From positions 1,364,001-1,428,000 of the forward strand of contig NZ_JBCFYD010000001.1 of the NCBI RefSeq assembly GCF_038594945.1: DNA of 64,000 nucleotides, written 5' to 3'. This document shows, in pieces, positions 18,699 through 27,013 of the stretch. Within the stretch, counting starts at the first letter, position 1; the number at the start of each line of letters is the position of its first letter. The notes under the pieces were generated by a model, which saw only the letters and a list, made by a program, of their open reading frames with translations, searched no databases and was not told the DNA's origin. This DNA comes from Fodinibius sp. Rm-B-1B1-1. GTDB lineage: Bacteria > Bacteroidota > Rhodothermia > Balneolales > Balneolaceae. A program made the translations under genes and the position numbers.

Positions 18699-19382
18699 AT
18701 GGATATAGGACAAGTAGATGCACAAACGCAGTTAGCATCGCAAAACGAAAAGTCGCTAACGGGAAATAATAAAATGGGACAGGATCAGTTTCTGCAGCTT
18801 CTGGTAGCACAGATGCAGAACCAGGATCCCATTAACCCGATGGACGGCAAGGAGTTTGCTTCGCAGTTGGCCCAGTTTAATTCGGTTGAGCAGCTTATTG
18901 GTGTGAATGATGGACTGGAACAGTTGTCGCAAAGCCAACAGATGATGCGAACCGAGTTGACTAATTCTATGGCCTCCTCATTGACGGGCAAAAACGTCCG
19001 GGCTTTAAGCAATAAGGTTAATTTAGGATCTGGCGAAGGGGCTGATGTTAATTATGATCTGAATAATACTGCCAGCGAAGTAGAGATTGTCATTCGTGAT
19101 TCATCAGGCAATGAAGTACGTCGAGAAACTATTGACGGGGCCTCAGCTGGAGAACATAATTGGAAATGGGATGGCAAAACCAATGATGGAGTAGACGTTC
19201 CTGACGGGCAGTATAATGTAGAAATTAATGCTACCAATGGTGATGAAAGTGTAAAAGCACGCACCTTTATTGAAGGTACGGCCAATAAAGTTCGGTTTAC
19301 CGGAGAAGGAGTTAAAATTTCGATCGATGGTGTAGAAGTACCGATCGGAGACATTGAAACAGTAGCAGTAAGTGATAAATAG
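18699..19382 (+). CDS. flgD: Flagellar hook scaffolding protein FlgD
   Basis: FlgD caps the growing hook. The 227-aa protein has the conserved N-terminal block MGQDQFLQLLVAQMQNQDP followed by EFASQLAQFNSVEQL (about residues 26-66), then a beta-rich hook-cap domain with FlgD Ig-like features (HNWKWDGKTNDGVDVPDGQY). Length is normal. It sits between fliK and flgE. Confidence 0.96.
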   Translation: MDIGQVDAQTQLASQNEKSLTGNNKMGQDQFLQLLVAQMQNQDPINPMDGKEFASQLAQFNSVEQLIGVNDGLEQLSQSQQMMRTELTNSMASSLTGKNVRALSNKVNLGSGEGADVNYDLNNTASEVEIVIRDSSGNEVRRETIDGASAGEHNWKWDGKTNDGVDVPDGQYNVEINATNGDESVKARTFIEGTANKVRFTGEGVKISIDGVEVPIGDIETVAVSDK

Positions 19383-19466
19383 TTTTAGTTAATAAATAAT
19401 CAATTTAACAATAATACAGTAAGCAGTAGCAATCGAACGCTGTACTCATAAAAAAAGGAGTAAGTT

Positions 19467-21104
19467 ATGTCGTTAATTAAGTCGTTAAATTCAGGAGTAA
19501 GTGGATTAAAGAGTTTCCAAACGAAGATGGATACGATTGGAAATAATATTTCAAATGTGGATACCAACGGATTTAAATCTTCGCGGGTAACCTTTTCGGA
19601 GCTAATGAGTGAGAATATTGGTGGTGCCGGAGGCGGTGAGTCGGCACCCTCGCAGAGTAATCAGGTTGGCCTGGGAGTTCGTGTAGCTTCAGTAGATCGT
19701 GATTTTAGTCAGGGTACGATCGAGAATACAGGAAAAACTACAGATCTCGCTATTGAAGGCGATGGGTACTTTGTAGTTAACAATGGCTCGCAGGATCTGA
19801 TGACCCGTGCAGGTAATTTTACATTTAATAAAAATGGTCAGCTTGTTGACCAAGCTGGTAACTATGTGCAGGGTTATAATGCCAATGATTCCGGTAATAT
19901 TCTGGGCGGTGGTGCAACTGATAATGTACGCGTAGATTTTGAGAATGTCCTTGAACCTCAGGCAACCAGCGAAGTGAATCTGGGTGGTAATTTGAATGCC
20001 AGTACAAGTTCACGGCAAATCGTTACTGCCCAAAGTGCATTTACCGATAATAGCGGAAATCTTGCTGATGGAACAACAGATATCAATGATTTGAGCCAGA
20101 CTACCGAAGACCTTGAAGGGACTGATGCTATTGAGGTTTCTTACACACAAAATGATGGCACCTCAGCAATGGCAGATTTTGAGTATGGTACTGATGGCAC
20201 GACCCTTGATGATATGGTGACAGCCCTTAATAATGATATTGGCGGAGAGGGCGAATTCGCTTTGGTTGACGGTATGTTGAGGTTGAAGTCTGATACGGTA
20301 GGCGACAGCCAGCTTAATGTGGATTCTGTTTCAATAAATAATGTTAGTGGTGATGCTGCTGGAGACTCCGTAAACTTTCCTGGTTTTCAAGTATCACAGG
20401 AAGGAGATACGGGAACTCAAACCATGAGTACGACCGTTTATGACGGACTTGGTGAAGAGCATTCCCTGTTAGTTGATTTTACCCAAACTGGAGAAGGTCA
20501 GTGGGAGTATGAAGCTAAATTTGCCGATGGAGAGAGTATGACCGGTGGTGCGGCTACTGGAACTATCAATTTTGATGAAGCTGGACAGATCGATGGAAAT
20601 AATAACTTTAACATCGAGTTTGACCCGGGTAATGGAGGCAGCAATGTTAATTTTAATGTAGGTCTCGGTGGCGCTGAGGGTACCGATTTCACCCAATATT
20701 CTGGAGCGAATACGGCCAAAGTATTGAACCAGGATGGTTATACCCAGGGTTCTTTAGTTGATGTGCGCATTAACGGAGATGGACGTGTTCAGGGAGTTTA
20801 TGACAATGGTGAAAATCAGGACCTGGCACAGTTGGCTTTGGGCGATGTACAAAACGAAGACGGTCTGGAAATGGTAAGCGGCGGATTATTCCGTGCAACC
20901 TCAGCGGCCGGTGAAGTTTTTGTAGATAGCGCCGATAATATTGCCAACAGTAATATTCGGTCGGGATCTCTTGAAGGGTCTAATGTTGATTTGGCTCAGG
21001 AGTTTACCGAAATGATTACCTCGCAAAGAGCGTATCAGTCGAGTGCACGTGTTATTAGCACTTCTGATGAAATGCTTACTGAGGCTGTAAATCTAAAACG
21101 ATAA
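19467..21104 (+). CDS. flgE: Flagellar hook protein FlgE
   Basis: The hook subunit. The 545-aa protein has the N-terminal motif DTIGNNISNVDTNGFKSSRV (about residues 25-44), a long variable middle made of D1/D2 beta domains, and the C-terminal block SNVDLAQEFTEMITSQRAYQSSARVISTSDEML. A strong ribosome binding site (aaaggagtaagtt) precedes ATG. The length is above the 400 or so of enteric FlgE but usual for many other phyla. A match to the sigma-28 consensus lies inside the gene at 20912. A terminator follows at 21145. Confidence 0.97.
   Translation: MSLIKSLNSGVSGLKSFQTKMDTIGNNISNVDTNGFKSSRVTFSELMSENIGGAGGGESAPSQSNQVGLGVRVASVDRDFSQGTIENTGKTTDLAIEGDGYFVVNNGSQDLMTRAGNFTFNKNGQLVDQAGNYVQGYNANDSGNILGGGATDNVRVDFENVLEPQATSEVNLGGNLNASTSSRQIVTAQSAFTDNSGNLADGTTDINDLSQTTEDLEGTDAIEVSYTQNDGTSAMADFEYGTDGTTLDDMVTALNNDIGGEGEFALVDGMLRLKSDTVGDSQLNVDSVSINNVSGDAAGDSVNFPGFQVSQEGDTGTQTMSTTVYDGLGEEHSLLVDFTQTGEGQWEYEAKFADGESMTGGAATGTINFDEAGQIDGNNNFNIEFDPGNGGSNVNFNVGLGGAEGTDFTQYSGANTAKVLNQDGYTQGSLVDVRINGDGRVQGVYDNGENQDLAQLALGDVQNEDGLEMVSGGLFRATSAAGEVFVDSADNIANSNIRSGSLEGSNVDLAQEFTEMITSQRAYQSSARVISTSDEMLTEAVNLKR
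20912..20938 (+). promoter_or_regulatory. Sigma-28-like sequence inside flgE
   Basis: TGAAGTTT-N11-GCCGATAA differs at one base from the enteric FliA consensus. It lies in coding sequence 340 bases before motA and before the terminator at 21145, so function is uncertain; it may reflect the conserved protein sequence. Confidence 0.35.
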
Positions 21105-21144
21105 TGAGGTAACGAAGCTAACTTCACAATCGACAGGTAGGTCA

Positions 21145-21188
21145 ACGCTCCGTGCTTGTATTGGTAGGTACAAGTTCGGGGCGTTTTT
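21145..21188 (+). terminator. Intrinsic terminator after flgE
   Basis: Hairpin with arms ACGCTCCGTGCTTGTA and TACAAGTTCGGGGCGT (with mismatches) and the tail TTTTTATTTT. It would separate the flgB-flgE operon from motA. Confidence 0.75.
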
Positions 21189-21241
21189 ATTTTGATGCTA
21201 TTCTTCAGAAGATTTTTAATGAGCTCAGCCAATATTTTTTA

Positions 21242-21268
21242 TTAAGAAGTTAAGTTATTAGACGATAA
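21242..21268 (+). promoter_or_regulatory. Sigma-28 type promoter upstream of motA
   Basis: TTAAGAAG-N11-GACGATAA, the same boxes as before cheW. The -10 box ends only eight bases before the motA ATG, so the transcript would have almost no leader. Confidence 0.75.
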
Positions 21269-21276
21269 GCATATCT

Positions 21277-22161
21277 ATGTTAGATAGATCAACGATTATC
21301 GGATTTATTTCTGGGTTTACCTTAATTCTGTCGGCCATTGTGCTACAGGGTGACTTGATGGTGTTTGCCAGTATGTCTGCCTTTTTAATTGTCGTTGGCG
21401 GTGTTTTGGCCGCAACATTAGTGAATTACAGCTACGAAAACATCAAGTACAGCTTTTTAACGATCAGCAGAATGATGGGAGCTAAATCGGTGGATTTGCG
21501 CACCGATATGGAATTGATGCGTATGTTTGCTAAAAAAGTGCGTACCGAAGGAATTTTAACTATCGATGATGAAATTAAAGATCTCAATAACGATTTTTTA
21601 CAGAATGGCTTGCAACTGGCAGTTGATGGCTACAACAGAAAAAGCCTCGGTAATATTTTAGATGATGAAATTCAAAGCCACGAACGTCAGCTGTCAATAT
21701 CGGTAAAAGTGTTAGATTCGATGTCGGAATATTCCCCGGCTTTTGGGATGATCGGAACCCTTATTGGGATGATTTTGATGTTGCAAAATATTAATGATCC
21801 CGAGTCACTTGGTGCCGGTTTGGCTGTAGCCCTTATTACAACGCTTTATGGTACCATTTTGTCGAATATGGTACTGGGACCATTAGCTGGAAAATTGGAA
21901 TATTTGAGCAAGTTGGATTTGAACCGAAAAGAGATGTTCCGCGTGGGGATTCTTTCGATGGTAGAAGAAGAAAATCCACGAATTATGGAAAACAAGATGT
22001 TGATTTACCTCGAGCCAAAACAGCGGGCTGAATATAAAAAGTATCATGAGAAATTGCCTTATGGTACTAATCGTGAAGAAAAACTTTTCCAAGAATGGAC
22101 TAAATATCAGAATAAAGAATGGGAGACTTTGAACGAAAATCTGGAAGTGGAAACTGGCTGA
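21277..22161 (+). CDS. motA: Flagellar stator protein MotA
   Basis: MotA is the ion-channel stator subunit. The 294-aa protein has four membrane helices (about residues 5-24, 29-51, 152-172 and 180-204), a cytoplasmic loop between TM2 and TM3 with the charged motif region, and the family signature SPAFGMIGTLIGMILMLQNI in TM3. The C-terminal tail (about 210-294) is longer and charged. Its last 43 bases overlap motB in another frame. It follows a sigma-28 type promoter with almost no leader. Confidence 0.96.
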   Translation: MLDRSTIIGFISGFTLILSAIVLQGDLMVFASMSAFLIVVGGVLAATLVNYSYENIKYSFLTISRMMGAKSVDLRTDMELMRMFAKKVRTEGILTIDDEIKDLNNDFLQNGLQLAVDGYNRKSLGNILDDEIQSHERQLSISVKVLDSMSEYSPAFGMIGTLIGMILMLQNINDPESLGAGLAVALITTLYGTILSNMVLGPLAGKLEYLSKLDLNRKEMFRVGILSMVEEENPRIMENKMLIYLEPKQRAEYKKYHEKLPYGTNREEKLFQEWTKYQNKEWETLNENLEVETG

Positions 22162-22853
22162 CGACCTATAGCGATTTAGTTACGCTGTTGCTGGTATTTT
22201 TCGTGTTATTGTATGTGATGACACCGGGGATTGACGAATCTACGTTCAATGATATTATTGCCCATTTTCAGAATTCGAATAGTGTTGTACTCGAGAAAAG
22301 TAGTTCCAGTGAAGAAAGTGATGATAAAACGCTTCGCCAGGAATGGCAGCAGGTACAGAGTTTTTTAGAAGAGCGTGGATATTCGCAGGAAGTAGATATC
22401 GAAAAAACAGAGGAGGGAGTCAAGATTACACTGAACGACTCGCTTACTTTTGATAGTGGCTCTGCAGAGCTTTTAGAACGCTCAGAAATTGTATTAGAGC
22501 GTATTGCGAAAGCTATTAAGGCCGATGTTCGGGAGGTTAAAACCCATGGTCATACCGATGATGTCCCCATTTCGGAGAACTCAATATATCGTACGAATTG
22601 GCATTTGGGGGCAGCACGAGCGGTATCAGTGGTATTGTTTTTAAATAGTGAGTCGGAGCTTGCGTCGGATAAGTTTGAGGCAAGTAGTTATGGAGAATTT
22701 CGGCCCGTAGCATCAAATGACACCCCGGAAGGACGTCGCAGAAACAGGAGAGTAGAAATATATATCAACTACGAGCAGGAAAAGGAAAGAATAGAAATTG
22801 ATACAACGAAGATAGATCCTGATTCGATAAAAAGTATTGTGTTGCAAAACTGA
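22119..22853 (+). CDS. motB: Flagellar stator protein MotB
   Basis: MotB anchors the stator to peptidoglycan and provides the channel aspartate. The 244-aa protein has one membrane helix (about residues 16-38) with the key Asp D19 in TTYSDLVTLLLVFFVLLY, and an OmpA-like peptidoglycan-binding domain (about 105-232) with THGHTDDVPIS and GRRRNRRVEIYI. The start is fixed by the conserved N-terminus, giving a 43-base overlap with motA and hence likely translational coupling. Whether H+ or Na+ drives it cannot be read with certainty. Confidence 0.95.
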   Translation: MGDFERKSGSGNWLTTYSDLVTLLLVFFVLLYVMTPGIDESTFNDIIAHFQNSNSVVLEKSSSSEESDDKTLRQEWQQVQSFLEERGYSQEVDIEKTEEGVKITLNDSLTFDSGSAELLERSEIVLERIAKAIKADVREVKTHGHTDDVPISENSIYRTNWHLGAARAVSVVLFLNSESELASDKFEASSYGEFRPVASNDTPEGRRRNRRVEIYINYEQEKERIEIDTTKIDPDSIKSIVLQN

Positions 22854-22873
22854 ATGATGGAAAAGAGGTCGTT

Positions 22874-23359
22874 ATGGCAAATAAAAAGAAAGGTTCTATA
22901 AAAGATAAGAAGAAATCGAAGCAGTTAATTTTCCGACGATTTGGAAAATATTTCCTAATCTTGTTTTTAGTGTTGGGACAAGCCTTTGTTGCGTATTCGA
23001 TTATTGACAAAAATTATGATGCTATTTATAGCTATACGCAGAATTTGATACCTGAAGAACGCGGCAAAGCTGAGATGAAAGAAATTATAATAAATCCGGC
23101 CGATACCAATGGACAACGCTATTTATTGGTTCAATTATCCCTTGAGTTGGACAATAAGGATGATCTGGAGCTGATTGAAGAGCATCGGTCGAAAATTCGA
23201 AACAACATTATTAAATACCTTTCTGCCAAAACGGTATCCGAACTTCAGGGTATCAAAGGCAAAGAAGACTTGAGGGTTGAGCTGATACAGTTAATTAATC
23301 AGGCGATAGATTCCCGTTCGGTACGCAATTTGTATTATTCTAAATACGTAATGCAATGA
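22874..23359 (+). CDS. fliL: Flagellar basal body-associated protein FliL
   Basis: FliL surrounds and stabilises the stator. The 161-aa protein has a basic cytoplasmic N-terminus (KKKGSIKDKKKSKQ), one membrane helix (about residues 27-46) and a periplasmic FliL domain (about 70-158) with QRYLLVQLSLELDN and RSKIRNNIIKYLSAKT, ending in VRNLYYSKYVMQ, typical of the family. Position between motB and fliM agrees. Confidence 0.92.
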   Translation: MANKKKGSIKDKKKSKQLIFRRFGKYFLILFLVLGQAFVAYSIIDKNYDAIYSYTQNLIPEERGKAEMKEIIINPADTNGQRYLLVQLSLELDNKDDLELIEEHRSKIRNNIIKYLSAKTVSELQGIKGKEDLRVELIQLINQAIDSRSVRNLYYSKYVMQ

Positions 23360-23390
23360 TGCTAATAAATATCCGAACGAAACAACATTT

Positions 23391-24329
23391 ATGGAATCGC
23401 AAAAGCCCGGGCAGCAGCTTGGGGATGTTAAATATGTAGAGACGTACGACTTTAAGCAGCCTAAGCTGTTTAGTAAAGAGATCATGCGTAATCTCCGTTC
23501 GTTGCATGATATGTTTGCTCGCAGTATCAGCCGAATTTTTGGTAGTGCGCTGCGTACAAAAGTTGATGTTAGTCTTGAAAAGATTGATCAACTTTCCTCG
23601 AGCAAGTTTATCAATAAAATAAAAAGTCCGAGCGTCATCTATTTGTTATCGGTTGATGATTCATCATCGGGTAATATTATTATGGTGATGCCGCCGGGAT
23701 TTTGTATTCATCTGGTAGAGCGCCAAAGTGGAGGATATGGCGGAGAAATTTCGGAGCGTAGAACGCTTACCACGATCGAAGAAAAGATCATCTCTCGTAT
23801 TGTAGGCAACATCAACGACGAGATCTTGATGGCCTGGGAACCCTATATGGAGTTTGAGATAAGGTCGTCAACTTTTGAAAGTAAGCCCGAAAACATTCAT
23901 ATGGCTTCGGTTGATCCGACCATTGTAGTACAGATCTCAGTGTCTTTCGGGGATAAAAAAGCCAACTTTCATCTTTCATATCCCTATAGCCTTTTGAAAG
24001 AGGCCATGAATAACTCAGTATTAAAAAAGGGTAAAAAGACCGAAACCGTTGAATTGTCCGAAGAGCAGCTGGAATCCTACAAGTATACTCTGTCTGATGC
24101 GGGAGTAAGCATCAAACCATTGCTGGGTGAGACCACCCTTTCTATACAAGATATTATAGAACTACAAGAAGGCGATGTAATACCTCTTGAACAGCGCGCC
24201 GACCAACCGTTGAAAGTGAAAGTGAATAATGTACATAAGATGTCGGCCTACCCCGGAGTCATACATGGACGCCGAGCAGTCAAGATTTACGATATGATAG
24301 AAGAGATTAACGAACAAGAAGTTATATAA
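23391..24329 (+). CDS. fliM: Flagellar motor switch protein FliM
   Basis: FliM forms the middle of the switch ring. The 312-aa protein has the CheC-like middle domain (DFKQPKLFSKEIMRNLRSLH, then RTLTTIEEKIISRIVGNI) and a C-terminal SpoA domain (TTLSIQDIIELQEGDVIPLE). The N-terminal LSQxEIDALL peptide that binds phospho-CheY in most FliM proteins is absent: the protein begins MESQKPGQQLGDVKYVETYD, and there is no in-frame start between it and the stop codon upstream. Signal input to this motor may therefore use another contact. Confidence 0.95.
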   Translation: MESQKPGQQLGDVKYVETYDFKQPKLFSKEIMRNLRSLHDMFARSISRIFGSALRTKVDVSLEKIDQLSSSKFINKIKSPSVIYLLSVDDSSSGNIIMVMPPGFCIHLVERQSGGYGGEISERRTLTTIEEKIISRIVGNINDEILMAWEPYMEFEIRSSTFESKPENIHMASVDPTIVVQISVSFGDKKANFHLSYPYSLLKEAMNNSVLKKGKKTETVELSEEQLESYKYTLSDAGVSIKPLLGETTLSIQDIIELQEGDVIPLEQRADQPLKVKVNNVHKMSAYPGVIHGRRAVKIYDMIEEINEQEVI

Positions 24330-24337
24330 ATTCAATT

Positions 24338-25345
24338 ATGGATATTCCAAAAGAAACCTTAGAGCAATATCTACCAACCATAGAAGAGTTTTTGACCTCA
24401 ATTTTACTTGAGGAGACAGATATTGAGGTAGACGCTTTTGAAGAAGTTGAAAATGAGTTTGCGTTAGAGCATCTCAACAATACGGATGTGTTCTTGTATA
24501 CACGCGAGCAAAATATCAGTTCTGATGTTATCGTAGTACTCGACCAAGAGTGGTTTGGGTTGCTGTCGAGTATTATGCTGGGCATCGAGGAAAAAGAAAA
24601 GAATGAACAAACGATCGGTTTGCTTGAGGATTTTTCGGATGATCTTGCTGAAGCGATTAAAGAGGAAGCTGAGTCGAATGACTTAGAGCTCGACTTCGGA
24701 GAAGTACAGGTTCTTTCAAAAGTTGAAGTGCAGGAAGAACTGGCCCACGAACAATATATCTGGACAAAGCTGGATATTGAAGGAATTGCCGATGAGGTGG
24801 TTCGGGCCGAATTTCTGTTGGGGGATCCAGAAACAGAAATAGAGGTAGATGAGGAAGAGGTTGTTGACGAAGAGGAAGAAGATAAGAAAGGCAAAGATGG
24901 AGCATCGGTTGACGAATTAAGTTCGCTGGAGCAAAGCGATGACGATGACGAATTCTCAACGATTAATACCCAAAAGGAACCCAAGGAACGCAAGAAAGAG
25001 AAGGTGATATCAGCACGGCATATCGAATTTGCAGAATTTGCTGATGAGAACGGCAACGGCAATGGTGAAGTGCACAGTATGGATCTGCTGAAAGATGTAG
25101 ATCTTGATGTTTCGGTGGAACTTGGCCGCATTGAGTTGCCGCTGGGTAAGGTGCTGGAGTTGGCTAAGGGATCGGTTATTGAACTTGAAAAACTGGCCGG
25201 TGAACCTGTAGATGTGTTAGTAAATGGTAACCGTATTGCTTTGGGCGAAGTTGTAGTTATTGATGAACATTTTGGGGTTCGAATTTCCAGTCTGGTGACA
25301 ACCAAGAAACGATTAGCTAAAATTAAAAATGGATCTGAGGGATAA
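24338..25345 (+). CDS. fliN: Flagellar motor switch protein FliN, extended FliY-like form
   Basis: The C-terminal SpoA domain (about residues 250-325; DVDLDVSVELGRIELPLGKV, VDVLVNGNRIALGEVVV) is that of FliN. At 335 aa the protein is much longer than the usual 100-140. About residues 1-165 form an additional domain with CheC/FliM-like helices (GLLEDFSDDLAEAIKEEA), and an acidic Glu/Asp-rich linker spans about 168-245. The layout resembles FliY of Firmicutes and spirochaetes. The N-terminus has no clear CheY-binding EIDALL peptide. It overlaps fliO by 17 bases. Confidence 0.9.
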   Translation: MDIPKETLEQYLPTIEEFLTSILLEETDIEVDAFEEVENEFALEHLNNTDVFLYTREQNISSDVIVVLDQEWFGLLSSIMLGIEEKEKNEQTIGLLEDFSDDLAEAIKEEAESNDLELDFGEVQVLSKVEVQEELAHEQYIWTKLDIEGIADEVVRAEFLLGDPETEIEVDEEEVVDEEEEDKKGKDGASVDELSSLEQSDDDDEFSTINTQKEPKERKKEKVISARHIEFAEFADENGNGNGEVHSMDLLKDVDLDVSVELGRIELPLGKVLELAKGSVIELEKLAGEPVDVLVNGNRIALGEVVVIDEHFGVRISSLVTTKKRLAKIKNGSEG

Positions 25346-25895
25346 ACTTTCTTCGCTGGATGTTCCGCCCAGCAAGATTTTAAAAATTGTTCTCGGCCTT
25401 GCTGTCGTATTGTTGCTGATGTGGTTATTTACCTTATCACACATCGATTACAATCAAGGCCCCGATGCCGAAGAATATATTAAGGCTAACGCTGATTCTA
25501 CCGAACAGGTTTTCTCATCTAATGAGAACAAGGAGATAACCGAGAGCAAGCCCAACGATGTTCGATCGTATGAGCAGTCATCGGGGATTTTTACCAATGG
25601 GCTCATTACTTTTTTGGTACTCTTAGTTGTGCTGATCATGGTTTGGTTTTGGGTTGATCGCAAACAATCAGGGCGCTCAAAGACCAGGGGCAGAGAGTTA
25701 GATAGCCACGTGCTTGGCGAAGGGGCAAAGCTCAAAATTATCCAAATAAATAAAGAAGTATGGGTGATGGGCGTTACCTCGGGTTCAGTAAATTTGTTAC
25801 ACCGATATTCGCAGGAGGAATGGCAGGAAAAAAATCAAGAGCAGGGTTCAGAAGATAAGGACTTATTTAGGAAGCTTTTTAAGAGTCAGATGTAG
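25329..25895 (+). CDS. fliO: Flagellar export protein FliO
   Basis: FliO assists assembly of the FliP export gate. The 188-aa protein has a membrane helix at about residues 18-38, a polar segment, a second helix at about 92-112, and a small cytoplasmic FliO domain (about 118-165; LGEGAKLKIIQINKEVWVMG, then VTSGSVNLLHRY). Many FliO proteins have a single membrane helix, so the extra N-terminal one is a variation. It lies directly before fliP, as usual. Confidence 0.9.
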   Translation: MDLRDKLSSLDVPPSKILKIVLGLAVVLLLMWLFTLSHIDYNQGPDAEEYIKANADSTEQVFSSNENKEITESKPNDVRSYEQSSGIFTNGLITFLVLLVVLIMVWFWVDRKQSGRSKTRGRELDSHVLGEGAKLKIIQINKEVWVMGVTSGSVNLLHRYSQEEWQEKNQEQGSEDKDLFRKLFKSQM

Positions 25896-25896
25896 T

Positions 25897-26694
25897 ATGA
25901 AATTTTTTGGGACTATTTCGTGGAAAAAAATCGGGACGATTGCCGGGTTGCTGGTATTATTATTGCCTGTAAGCGCGTGGGCAAGTTCGCTCTCCTATGC
26001 TGGCTTTAACGTAACGGCATTTTTGCAGGCAACGCCCCCTATCGATTTGGGGATGATGGAAGGCGAAGATCTTTCGGTAGCCATACAGGCATTGGTTCTG
26101 GTAACTATTTTATCGTTTGGGTCTGCCTTTATTACGATGATGACCAGCTTTACCCGTATCATAGTAGTCTTTTTCTTTCTGCGGATGGGGTTGGGAACAC
26201 AGCAGTCGCCCCCGAATAAAGTGCTGATTGGACTGGCGCTGTTCCTCACCATTTTTATTATGATGCCGACTTTTGAACAGGTCAATGATCAGGCGGTACA
26301 ACCATATTTGAATGAAGAGATTACCCAGATGGAAGCGCTGGGAGAGGCTTCGACGCCTCTCAAAGAGTTTATGGTAAAACAGACCCGCGAAAAAGAGTTA
26401 CTCTTTTTTATGGATATGGTTGAAATGGAGTCGGTAAGCAGTGTAGAGGAGATGCCTTTTTATATTGTGGTACCCTCTTTTGTGATGAGTGAGCTGCGGG
26501 TAGCTTTCCAGATTGGTTTTATGATCTACTTGCCGTTTGTGGTTATCGACCTGGTGGTGGCTTCGGTGCTGCTTTCTATGGGTATCATGTTTTTGCCCCC
26601 GGTGCTGGTGTCGCTCCCGTTTAAAATACTGGTGTTTGTGCTTACCGACGGATGGTATCTGCTTGTACAATCACTGGTGCAAAGTTTTAATTAA
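25897..26694 (+). CDS. fliP: Flagellar export gate protein FliP
   Basis: FliP is the main subunit of the export gate. The 265-aa length is typical. The N-terminus is a cleavable signal-like helix (about residues 10-30), followed by MTSFTRIIVVFFFLRMGLGTQQSPPN (about 84-110 in part), a periplasmic loop with FMVKQTREKELLFF, and C-terminal helices with VVPSFVMSELRVAFQIGF. It starts two bases after fliO. Confidence 0.97.
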   Translation: MKFFGTISWKKIGTIAGLLVLLLPVSAWASSLSYAGFNVTAFLQATPPIDLGMMEGEDLSVAIQALVLVTILSFGSAFITMMTSFTRIIVVFFFLRMGLGTQQSPPNKVLIGLALFLTIFIMMPTFEQVNDQAVQPYLNEEITQMEALGEASTPLKEFMVKQTREKELLFFMDMVEMESVSSVEEMPFYIVVPSFVMSELRVAFQIGFMIYLPFVVIDLVVASVLLSMGIMFLPPVLVSLPFKILVFVLTDGWYLLVQSLVQSFN

Positions 26695-26709
26695 ACAGAA
26701 TAAAGGATT

Positions 26710-26979
26710 ATGAATACAGAAACGGCGTTATTTTGGTTGCAAGAAATGTTAACGGCAGTTGTCGCTTTATCAGCTCCACCTTTGATAGGCGCTGTGATAA
26801 TTGGGTTAGGTGTTGCTATTTTCCAGGCGGCGACATCCATTCAGGAGCTTACACTTAGCTATGTTCCGAAAATGGTCGTTGTTGCATTAATCTTGTTTTT
26901 CTCGTTTGGATTTATGCTCCAATACGCTATTGGTTTTACCGAACGCGTCATAGAAATCATTCCCGAGCTGGTAAATTAA
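26710..26979 (+). CDS. fliQ: Flagellar export gate protein FliQ
   Basis: The 89-aa protein with two membrane helices (about residues 14-36 and 55-75) is the small gate subunit FliQ. The family motif lies between and around the helices: PPLIGAVIIGLGVAIFQAAT, then SIQELTLSYVPKMVVV. Normal length and position between fliP and fliR. Confidence 0.97.
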   Translation: MNTETALFWLQEMLTAVVALSAPPLIGAVIIGLGVAIFQAATSIQELTLSYVPKMVVVALILFFSFGFMLQYAIGFTERVIEIIPELVN

Positions 26980-27013
26980 TTATCCTGCGGGGCCATAAAC
27001 TAATGCTGTTATA

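Noticed and set aside
24322-25305. Long minus-strand frame of 327 codons opposite fliN
   Set aside because: Its product is almost all Ser/Thr, the mirror image of the acidic fliN coding sequence, and it has no recognisable domain.
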